Below, one piece after another: positions 57,215 to 64,000 of a DNA stretch of 64,000 nt (positions are counted from its first letter, which is position 1; the number at the start of each line of letters is the position of its first letter). Origin of the DNA: an uncultured Aeromonadales bacterium (GTDB lineage: Bacteria > Pseudomonadota > Gammaproteobacteria > Enterobacterales > Succinivibrionaceae); NCBI GenBank assembly GCA_902776275.1, contig CACYPI010000001.1, positions 1 through 64,000 on the forward strand, read 5' to 3'. The notes below the pieces were generated by a model, which was given only the letters and a program-made list of their open reading frames with translations, ran no database searches and was not told the origin of the DNA. The translations under genes were made by a program, and so were the position numbers.

Positions 57215-58105
57215 ATGGCAAACATTACTGCCGCAATGGTCAAGGAACTGCGTGACGCCACCGGTGCCGGAATGATGGACTGCAAGAAGGCCCTGGTCGC
57301 CGCCAACGGCGACATGCAGGCCGCCATGGACGCGATGCGCAAGAGCGGCGCGGCCAAGGCCGCCAAGAAGGCCGGCCGCATCGCCGCCGAGGGCGTGATC
57401 GCCGTGGCCCGCGATGGCAACAAGGTCGCGATGGTCGAGGTCAACACCGAGACTGACTTCGCCGCCAAGAACGAGCAGTTCCAGTCCTTCGCGCAGAAGG
57501 CCGCCGATGCCGCCCTCAAGGCTGGCACCGAGGACGTCGAGGCCATCAAGGCCGCCCCGTTCGGCGACGGCCAGACCGTCGGCGAGGCCCTCACTGCCCT
57601 GATCGCCAAGGTCGGCGAGAACATGCACCTGCGCCGCGCCGCCTTCGTCAACGCCGATGCCGGCGACACCGTTGCCGTCTACCTCCATTCCAACAAGCGC
57701 ATCGGCGTCGTGACCGTCTTGAAGGGCGGCGACGAGGAGCTGGCCAAGGACGTGGCGATGCACGCCTGCGCCATGAAGCCCGACTTCCTCAAGCCTTCGG
57801 ACGTCGACCCGGCCGTGGTCGAGCACGAGCGCCAGGTCCAGATCGACATCGCCGTCCAGTCCGGCAAGCCGCACGACATCGCCGTGAAGATGGTCGAGGG
57901 CCGCATGCGCAAGTTCACCGGCGAGGTCTCCCTCACTGGCCAGCCTTTCGTCAAGGATCCTTCGATCACCGTCGGCGAGCTGCTCAAGCAGCACAAGGCC
58001 GATGTCCTCTGCTTCAAGCGCCTTGAAGTGGGCGAGGGCGTTGAGAAGAAGAAGGAAGACTTCGCAGCCGAGGTCCAGGCCCAGGTCGACGCCGCCAAGA
58101 AGTAA
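57215..58105 (+). CDS. tsf: Elongation factor Ts
   Basis: The 296-aa protein has the N-terminal UBA-like motif ([23 protein letters not shown]), the core contact [11 protein letters not shown] for EF-Tu nucleotide release, and [11 protein letters not shown]. The start follows GAGGATTTGAAG. It recycles EF-Tu-GDP. It is second in rpsB-tsf-pyrH-frr; pyrH follows by 18 nt. Confidence 0.98.
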   Translation: MANITAAMVKELRDATGAGMMDCKKALVAANGDMQAAMDAMRKSGAAKAAKKAGRIAAEGVIAVARDGNKVAMVEVNTETDFAAKNEQFQSFAQKAADAALKAGTEDVEAIKAAPFGDGQTVGEALTALIAKVGENMHLRRAAFVNADAGDTVAVYLHSNKRIGVVTVLKGGDEELAKDVAMHACAMKPDFLKPSDVDPAVVEHERQVQIDIAVQSGKPHDIAVKMVEGRMRKFTGEVSLTGQPFVKDPSITVGELLKQHKADVLCFKRLEVGEGVEKKKEDFAAEVQAQVDAAKK

Positions 58106-58123
58106 TCCCGGGGGTGCCTTGAG

Positions 58124-58849
58124 ATGGCTTCGCAGCAATCAAGCAAGCCGCGCCGCATCCTCCTGAAGATCTCCGGCGAAGCCCTCGCCGGGGATCTCGG
58201 GTTCGGCATTGATCCGGCGATCCTCTCGGAGATCGCCTCGGCAGTGCTCGAGGTGCGCTCACGCGGGGTCCAGGCAGCGCTCGTCATCGGCGGGGGCAAC
58301 GTCTTCCGCGGAGCCGAGTTGCAGCGCGCGGGCTTCGACCGCGTCACCGGCGACCAGATGGGCATGCTGGCGACGATCATGAACGGCCTGGCGATGCGCG
58401 AGGAGCTCAAGCGCCAGGGCGGCAGCGCCGTGGTCATGAGCGCCTACGGCATACCTTCCATCACCACGCAGTACTCCGCCTCCATCGGGCGCGAGCTGCT
58501 CTCATCCGGCGCCACCGTGATCTGCTCGGGGGGCACCGGCTCTCCATTCTTCACGACTGACACCGGCGCCGTGCTGCGCGCCATCGAGCTGCAGTGCGAC
58601 GAGGTGCTCAAGGCAACCAAGGTAGACGGCGTCTACTCGGCCGATCCGGTCAAGGACCCGTCCGCGGTGCGCTTTGACAAGCTCACCTTCTCCGAGGTCA
58701 TGCAGAGGCAGCTCAAGGTCATGGACCTGACCGCCTTCGCGCTGGCCAGCGAGCACCAGATGCCAATCAGAGTCTTTTCAATGAAGAAGCCCGGAGCCTT
58801 CGTCAGGGCCGCCTGCGGCGGCAGCGAAGGAACGCTGGTTTCAGGCTAA
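58124..58849 (+). CDS. pyrH: UMP kinase
   Basis: The 241-aa amino-acid-kinase-fold protein has [14 protein letters not shown] at the N-terminus, [27 protein letters not shown] and [16 protein letters not shown]-type nucleotide binding ([12 protein letters not shown]). It phosphorylates UMP and is normally activated by GTP and inhibited by UTP. It lies between tsf and frr. Confidence 0.98.
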   Translation: MASQQSSKPRRILLKISGEALAGDLGFGIDPAILSEIASAVLEVRSRGVQAALVIGGGNVFRGAELQRAGFDRVTGDQMGMLATIMNGLAMREELKRQGGSAVVMSAYGIPSITTQYSASIGRELLSSGATVICSGGTGSPFFTTDTGAVLRAIELQCDEVLKATKVDGVYSADPVKDPSAVRFDKLTFSEVMQRQLKVMDLTAFALASEHQMPIRVFSMKKPGAFVRAACGGSEGTLVSG

Positions 58850-58860
58850 GGAGCAAAGAT

Positions 58861-59418
58861 ATGCTTAACGACGTCAAGAAAGATGCCAAGGACCGCATGG
58901 ACAAGGCTATCAAGTCCCTGGACGTGCGCCTCTCGAAGATCCGCACCGGCCGCGCCTCTCCGGCGCTGCTCGACGGGATCATGGTCGAGTACTACGGCAC
59001 GATGACCCCGTTGCGCCAGGTCGCGCAGGTCAATGTCGAGGATGCCCGCACCTTGAAGATCAGCGTCTTCGACCGCAACGCGACCAAGGAGGTCGAGCGT
59101 GCGATCCAGAAGTCCGATCTTGGGCTCAACCCGGTCGTGACCTCCTCCGAGCTCCGCGTCCCGCTTCCGCCCCTGACCGAGGAGCGCCGCAAGGAACTCG
59201 TCAAGGTCGTCAAGGGCGAGATCGAGCAGTGCAAGGTCGAGATCCGCAACGCGCGCCGCGATGCCAACAACGGCCTCAAGGAGCTGCAGAAGGCCAAGGA
59301 GATCTCCGAGGACGAGCAGCGCTCGGCCGAGCAGGAGATCCAGAAGCTCACCGACGCCGCGGTCAAGAAGAGCGACGAGCTCTTCGAGGCCAAGCAGAAA
59401 GAGCTGATGGCTATCTGA
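58861..59418 (+). CDS. frr: Ribosome recycling factor
   Basis: The 185-aa protein starts after TAAGGAGCAAAGAT. The long three-helix bundle has [23 protein letters not shown] and the RRF C-terminal helix ([18 protein letters not shown]). With EF-G it splits post-termination ribosomes. uppS begins 13 nt after its stop. Confidence 0.98.
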   Translation: MLNDVKKDAKDRMDKAIKSLDVRLSKIRTGRASPALLDGIMVEYYGTMTPLRQVAQVNVEDARTLKISVFDRNATKEVERAIQKSDLGLNPVVTSSELRVPLPPLTEERRKELVKVVKGEIEQCKVEIRNARRDANNGLKELQKAKEISEDEQRSAEQEIQKLTDAAVKKSDELFEAKQKELMAI

Positions 59419-59431
59419 GGCCAAGGCCCCG

Positions 59432-60175
59432 ATGAAGCCCGAAAACGTCGCCAAGGCGGGGCCTGCGCCCCGCCATGTCGCGATCATCATGGACGGCAAC
59501 GGACGCTGGGCCACGTCGCGGGGATTCCCCCGCGTCATGGGGCACCAGAAGGGCGCCGTCGCCGTCCACCGCGTAGTCGAGGCCGCCGCCTCGCGCGGCG
59601 TGGGCGTGCTCACGCTTTTCGCGTTCTCCAGCGAGAACTGGAAGCGGCCCCGCGCCGAGGTCACCGCGCTCATGCAGCTGTTCGTGAGGGCCCTGGACAA
59701 GGAGACCTCGCACCTGCTTGAAAACGGGATCAGGCTGCGCGTGATCGGCGACGTCTCCGCCTTCTCCGAGGGATTGCGCACGCGCATCGCCAAGGCTGAG
59801 GAGCGCACCTCCTCCTGCAGGAGGATGATCCTGAACGTCGCCGCCAACTATGGCGGCAGGTGGGACATCGTCCAGGCAGCCCGCGCTGCCGCGCGCGATG
59901 CAGCATCAGGCAAGCTCGATCCCGCGCACCTTGACGAGGCGCGCTTTTCCACCTACCTCGCCGAGCCCCTCGACGTCGACCTCCTCATCAGGACCGGCGG
60001 CGAGAAGCGCATCAGCAATTTCCTGATGTGGCAGGCCTCCTACAGCGAGCTCTATTTCTCCGACACGCTCTGGCCCGACTACTGCGATGCCGATCTCGAT
60101 GCGGCAATCGAGTTCTTCAAGGGCCGCGAGCGCAGGTTCGGCATGACGTCCGAGCAGGTTGCGGACGCCAGGTGA
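59432..60175 (+). CDS. uppS: Undecaprenyl diphosphate synthase
   Basis: The 247-aa cis-prenyltransferase has HVAIIMDGNGRWATSRG (catalytic Asp in MDGNGRW), TLFAFSSENWKRP and VDLLIRTGGEKRISNFL, all diagnostic. It elongates farnesyl diphosphate to the C55 carrier for peptidoglycan and O-antigen. It precedes cdsA by 69 nt. Confidence 0.97.
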   Translation: MKPENVAKAGPAPRHVAIIMDGNGRWATSRGFPRVMGHQKGAVAVHRVVEAAASRGVGVLTLFAFSSENWKRPRAEVTALMQLFVRALDKETSHLLENGIRLRVIGDVSAFSEGLRTRIAKAEERTSSCRRMILNVAANYGGRWDIVQAARAAARDAASGKLDPAHLDEARFSTYLAEPLDVDLLIRTGGEKRISNFLMWQASYSELYFSDTLWPDYCDADLDAAIEFFKGRERRFGMTSEQVADAR

Positions 60176-60244
60176 CAGCTTGCGGCCAAGGCCGCAGGCA
60201 GCGTTTTTTGGCACAGGAGCGGCGCCAGGCGGCGCCGGTTTTTC

Positions 60245-61108
60245 ATGAAGACTAGGATCATCACCGGCGTAATCCTCATCGCCGCCGTGCTCGCATGGCT
60301 CTTCCTTGCAAGCTACGAGATCTTCGCGCTGGGCGCGCTGTTCATGTACATGGTCGCAGCCTGGGAGATGGGGCCGCTCATCGGCTTCAAGTCGCGCGTG
60401 ACCTTCCTCGGCATCGCGGCCGTCGTGGCCTGCGCGGTGTTCTACTTCGCAGTGCCCGGCAACTTCAAAGAGCTGCCGATCCCGCGCTGGTGCTTCTACC
60501 TCGTGGCCTCAGGCCTCATCGTCTGGGTGTTCTCGCTGCCGCTTTTGTACAAGTTCCCAGCGCTCGACGGCTGGCACAATAGCAGGCTCCTTGGCACCAT
60601 CTACGCCCTCCTGATGCTCGTGCCCTTCCTCATGGGGCTTTTGATCCTGAGGGCCGACTCCTTTGCAACTGATCCCAGGCAGGGCGCCTTCCTGGTCGCC
60701 GGAGTGATGGCCCTGGCCATCGCTGCCGACACCGGCGCCTACTTCACCGGGCGCGCCATCGGCAAGACCCCGATGATCCCGCGCGTGAGCCCCCACAAGA
60801 CCATGGAGGGGCTGGCAGGCGGGATCCTGCTTGCGCTCATCGTGATGGTGCTGCTCACCCGCTTTGGCTGGTACTCGAACTACGGGGCCGATCTCGCCAA
60901 GCTCCTCATCGCAGGCGGCGTGACCGTGCTCTTCTCGGTTGTGGGCGACTTGGTCGAGAGCATGTTGAAGCGCATGGCCGGCATCAAGGACTCCGGGAAG
61001 ATCTTCCCAGGCCACGGCGGCATGCTCGATCGCATCGACTCGCAGCTGGCGTCGGTCCCGGTATTCATCACCATGAACCTCGTTTTGGGAAATGCAGTCC
61101 AGGCCTGA
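60245..61108 (+). CDS. cdsA: Phosphatidate cytidylyltransferase
   Basis: The 287-aa protein has about eight helices and ends with the CdsA signature SMLKRMAGIKDSGKIFPGHGGMLDRIDS. It makes CDP-diacylglycerol for phospholipid synthesis. The start follows GGTTTTTC, so the RBS is poor. Its end is adjacent to dxr. Confidence 0.95.
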   Translation: MKTRIITGVILIAAVLAWLFLASYEIFALGALFMYMVAAWEMGPLIGFKSRVTFLGIAAVVACAVFYFAVPGNFKELPIPRWCFYLVASGLIVWVFSLPLLYKFPALDGWHNSRLLGTIYALLMLVPFLMGLLILRADSFATDPRQGAFLVAGVMALAIAADTGAYFTGRAIGKTPMIPRVSPHKTMEGLAGGILLALIVMVLLTRFGWYSNYGADLAKLLIAGGVTVLFSVVGDLVESMLKRMAGIKDSGKIFPGHGGMLDRIDSQLASVPVFITMNLVLGNAVQA

Positions 61109-61109
61109 C

Positions 61110-62309
61110 ATGCGCAAGATCTCCTTATTAGGCGCCACCGGCTCCATCGGCAGGAGCACGCTCGACGTGCTGAGGCGCCACCAGGGCGAGTTCTCGCTGT
61201 GCGCCGCAGCCTGCGGCAGCAACGCCGAGGCCATGCTCGCCATCGCCAGGGAATTCCGCCTGCCGCTCTGCGCGGTGGCCGACCAGGCTGCGGCGTCAAA
61301 GCTTGAGAAGGCCCTCAGGGAGGAGGGGATCAAGACCGAGGTCCTCTCAGGGCAGGAGGGTGTGTGCCAGTGCGCCCGCGCCCCGGGCAGGGATGGGATC
61401 ACGGTGTGCGCCGTGGTCGGTGCGGCCGGGCTGCCCGGCGCGCTTGCCGCCGTGCGCGAAGGCTGCACCGTGGCCCTTGCCAACAAGGAAGCCCTGGTGA
61501 TGTCAGGAAAGCTGTTCTTCGACGAGGCGAAGGCGCACGGCGCCAGGGTGCTCCCGGTGGACAGCGAGCACAGCGCCATCTTCCAGTGCCTGCCTGCAAA
61601 GTGCCAGGATTCAATGGGCTTCTGCGACCTCAGGGCTGCCGGGGTCCTCAAGATCCTGCTCACCGGCTCCGGCGGCCCCTTCCTCAGGGTGCCGCTTGAG
61701 GATCTCGAGCGCGTCACTCCCAAGCAGGCCGTCTCCCACCCGGTGTGGTCGATGGGCCCCAAGATCTCGACCGACTCGGCGACCATGATGAACAAGGGCC
61801 TCGAATTCATCGAGGCGCGCTGCCTCTTCAACGCCAAGGACTCGGACATCGAGGTGGTGATCCACCCGCAGTCGGTGATCCACTCGATGGTGAGCTACCG
61901 CGACGGCGCGGTGCTCGCCCAGATAGGCCGCCCGGACATGCGCACCCCGATCGCGCGTGCGCTCTTCTACCCAGGCCGCGCCGACTCGGGGGTCGAGCCG
62001 TTCGACTTCACCAAGGCCCCTTCCATGGAGTTCTTAAAGCCCGACTTCAAGCGCTACCCCTGCCTGAAGCTTGCCATGGAAGCGAGCCTCGAGGGCCAGG
62101 GCGCGACCACCGCGCTCAATGCTTCAAACGAGGTCGCGGTCGACGCTTTCTTGAAAGGCCGCATCGGCTACACCGGCATTGCCGCGGTGGTCGCGGACGT
62201 GCTCGCATCCGACCGCCCGGGCAGCGTGTACTCGCTCGATGAGATCATGGAGGCTGACCGCAATGCGCGGTCGCTTGCCATGAAGGCTGTGGAGCGGCAC
62301 GCATGCTGA
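61110..62309 (+). CDS. dxr: 1-deoxy-D-xylulose-5-phosphate reductoisomerase
   Basis: The 399-aa protein starts MRKISLLGATGSIGRSTLDVL (ATG 61110); an in-frame ATG at 61092 inside cdsA is an alternative. Signatures are the NADPH site GATGSIG, ALANKEALVMSG, VDSEHSAIFQ (metal ligands Asp-Ser-Glu), the GSGGPF flap and MNKGLEFIEA. It is the second step of the MEP pathway, following Dxs at 37620. It lies after cdsA rather than before uppS, an order variation. It overlaps rseP by seven bases. Confidence 0.97.
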   Translation: MRKISLLGATGSIGRSTLDVLRRHQGEFSLCAAACGSNAEAMLAIAREFRLPLCAVADQAAASKLEKALREEGIKTEVLSGQEGVCQCARAPGRDGITVCAVVGAAGLPGALAAVREGCTVALANKEALVMSGKLFFDEAKAHGARVLPVDSEHSAIFQCLPAKCQDSMGFCDLRAAGVLKILLTGSGGPFLRVPLEDLERVTPKQAVSHPVWSMGPKISTDSATMMNKGLEFIEARCLFNAKDSDIEVVIHPQSVIHSMVSYRDGAVLAQIGRPDMRTPIARALFYPGRADSGVEPFDFTKAPSMEFLKPDFKRYPCLKLAMEASLEGQGATTALNASNEVAVDAFLKGRIGYTGIAAVVADVLASDRPGSVYSLDEIMEADRNARSLAMKAVERHAC

Positions 62310-63655
62310 GCGCCGCCTGGGATCTCTTCTTCTTTGCAGTAGCGCTCGGGGTGCTAGTGACCGTGCACGAGGCCGGGCACTTCTTCGCCGCCCGCGCCTG
62401 CGGGGTCACGGTGCAGCGCTTCTCCATAGGCTTTGGCAAGGTGCTCATAAAGCGCACCGGCCGCGACGGCTGCGAGTACGCGATCTCGGCCATCCCGCTT
62501 GGCGGCTACGTCAAGATGCTCGGCGAGGCCGACACCGAGACCGGCAGCGGCTCCTTCCGCTCAAAGAGCCTTTCAAGAAGGGCCTTCATCATCGCCGCAG
62601 GCCCAGGCTGCAACATCATATTGGCCTTCCTTCTCTACTGCGCGGTGAACCTCCTGGGCTTCGAGGCCCCGCGCCCCATAGTGGGCGACGTGATCCCGGG
62701 GTCGGCGGCGCAGCAGGCGGGCATCGAGCCCTTCAGCCAGATCGAGTCGGTAAACGGGGTTGACGTGGGGATCTGGGGCGATGCCTCGCTCGAGGCCTTC
62801 CAGGCCGCAGGCTCCGACAGGCCGCTTGAGATCAGAACCGCCGAGTGGAACGGCAGGGGCAGGGCCGGGACCTACAGCCTTAAAGTGCCCGCAGCCGATC
62901 CAGCCTCCCAGTCAGATCCGATGGAACTGGCGGGGCTGCGCCGCTACCAGGGCGACATTCCAACCAAGGTCTCGCAGGTGCAGGCAGGATCCCCTGCCGA
63001 GGCGGCCGGGATCAAGAAAGGCGACAGCGTGAGGGCCGTGAACGGCGTGGCAACCGCTACCTGGTACCGCGTGCTCGATGCGATAAGGGCCAACGGCCCT
63101 GCGCCGCTCGACCTGACAGTCGAGCGCGATGGCAAGCTCTATGACTGCAAGCTCACCCCGCGCATGGCCTACAGCAAGGCGCTGCGCCGCGAGATCCCGC
63201 TTGCCGGGATCGCCGTCTCGGCAGACCCCGGGAGCTACCGCGCAACCTTCCGCGACGTGAGCTATCCGCTTGGCAAATCCATAGCCAAGGGCTGGCGCGA
63301 GACGGTCAGGATGTCCCATCTGGTCATCTCCGCGGCCATCAAGATGGTCAGCGGCGCCATCTCGCCTGACAGCGTCTCCGGACCCATCGCCATAGCCAGG
63401 GGAGCAGGGGAGAGCGCAGCCGTTGGGGCCGTGTTCTTCCTAAGTTTTCTAGCCGCCATTAGTGTAAACTTAGGTATCCTGAATCTGCTGCCAATCCCGG
63501 TGCTGGACGGCGGCCAGCTCCTGTTCATGGCCTACGAGGCCGTGTCCGGCAGGCCCCCCGGGCCCAGGGTGCAGTACGCCCTTACAGTGCTTGGGTTCAG
63601 CATCCTGCTTGGCCTGATGATGCTGGCCGTTTTCAATGACATACGGGGGCTGTGA
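62303..63655 (+). CDS. rseP: Site-2 protease RseP
   Basis: The 450-aa membrane metalloprotease has the zinc motif HEAGH (His22, Glu23, His26) in the first helix, two PDZ domains (about 110-200 and 200-290) and a C-terminal LDG motif (LPIPVLDGGQLLF). It cuts RseA after DegS, releasing sigma-E when outer-membrane protein folding fails, and also clears signal peptides. It is followed by bamA, itself a sigma-E target in relatives. Confidence 0.96.
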   Translation: MLSAAWDLFFFAVALGVLVTVHEAGHFFAARACGVTVQRFSIGFGKVLIKRTGRDGCEYAISAIPLGGYVKMLGEADTETGSGSFRSKSLSRRAFIIAAGPGCNIILAFLLYCAVNLLGFEAPRPIVGDVIPGSAAQQAGIEPFSQIESVNGVDVGIWGDASLEAFQAAGSDRPLEIRTAEWNGRGRAGTYSLKVPAADPASQSDPMELAGLRRYQGDIPTKVSQVQAGSPAEAAGIKKGDSVRAVNGVATATWYRVLDAIRANGPAPLDLTVERDGKLYDCKLTPRMAYSKALRREIPLAGIAVSADPGSYRATFRDVSYPLGKSIAKGWRETVRMSHLVISAAIKMVSGAISPDSVSGPIAIARGAGESAAVGAVFFLSFLAAISVNLGILNLLPIPVLDGGQLLFMAYEAVSGRPPGPRVQYALTVLGFSILLGLMMLAVFNDIRGL

Positions 63656-63710
63656 AGCAGCGGTGATAATATATCCCGCAAGCAGACCCAAACCTGGCAT
63701 ACCAAACATT

Positions 63711-64000
63711 ATGGAAAGAATCAGATTGCTCAAGACCGCCGCCGCCGTGGCAGGCATGATCATGTGCGTGGCGGCCCAGGCCGCCGACGAGTATTCAACC
63801 CCGGTCGAGAACATCCAGGTGCGAGGCCTCAACCGCGTCACGCGCGGAGCCGTGCTGCTCGCGCTCCCGTTCAAGCCAGGCGACATGCTCACGCGCGACA
63901 GCGTCGCCCAGGCCATGAAGCAGCTGTACGCCACCGGCGACTTCGACCGCGTCACCCTCTCCAAGAACGGCGACACCGTGACGGTTGACGTCACCGAGCG
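63711..64000 (+). CDS. bamA: Outer-membrane protein assembly factor BamA (5' part)
   Basis: The window holds the first 96 codons. The signal peptide is about residues 1-24 (LLKTAAAVAGMIMCVAAQA). POTRA 1 starts with TPVENIQVRGLNRVTRGAVLLALPFKPGD and AMKQLYATGDFDRVTL, as in BamA. The full protein (about 800 aa) inserts beta-barrel proteins into the outer membrane. It lies 55 nt after rseP in the standard order. Confidence 0.95.
   Translation, partial: MERIRLLKTAAAVAGMIMCVAAQAADEYSTPVENIQVRGLNRVTRGAVLLALPFKPGDMLTRDSVAQAMKQLYATGDFDRVTLSKNGDTVTVDVTE

Overview
This is about 64 kb of high-GC chromosomal DNA from a polar-flagellated, Na+-pumping gammaproteobacterium. The evidence is the gene order dapD-glnD-map / rpsB-tsf-pyrH-frr-uppS-cdsA-dxr-rseP-bamA, xseB-ispA-dxs, lolCDE, a complete nqrABCDEF operon, a 1298-residue PurL, and flagellar regulators of the FlrB/FlrC type with FlgO/FlgP/FlgT ring proteins. 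The set resembles Aeromonadales or Vibrio-like lineages, and several exported proteins are not recognisable. A divergent member near Succinivibrionaceae is possible, but that is inference. Arginine codon AGG is used freely, and a tRNA-Arg(CCU) lies in the window.

Layout. 1-147 is the right end of an IS200/IS605-type element: the C-terminus of TnpB, the end hairpin and a TCAA cleavage motif. 262-402 (minus) holds a tiny basic ORF. 664-6758 carries purL, a LysR regulator and a membrane metallophosphoesterase. 6913-7665 carries two paralogous small two-helix membrane proteins.

7808-21268 is the flagellar/chemotaxis region. It runs flrB-flrC, then a TRAP-type binding protein coupled to flrC, a hypothetical protein, tRNA-Arg, flgT (minus), flgO-flgP-flgN, an SSB-like protein with a CobS/MoxR-like AAA+ ATPase, flgM and flgA (minus), cheV and cheR. 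Sigma-54-type -24/-12 elements precede flrB, flgO and one of the small membrane proteins. A sigma-28-like element precedes the other. These suggest that FlrC-dependent control extends to genes of unknown function.

21330-32749 carries cobD/cbiB-mtnN, glgC, an acyltransferase with a pilin-like exported protein, slyD, thiI, yajL and lolCDE. 33007-41269 carries pheST, xseB-ispA-dxs (isoprenoid precursors), yajQ and an AmpG-like permease. 41480-47563 is the nqr operon with a structured leader and a strong terminator. 47718-51443 carries a large exported protein of unknown function and a solitary adenine DNA methyltransferase. 51531-64000 is the dapD-glnD-map block (minus), then rpsB onward to the start of bamA, where the window ends.

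The points most worth following are the SSB-like/AAA+ pair inserted in the flagellar cluster, the small membrane protein paralogs with predicted flagellar-sigma promoters, the TRAP-binding protein tied to FlrC, the TnpB/right-end remnant, the orphan methyltransferase and the nqrA leader. No CRISPR array, rRNA or intact prophage was seen.
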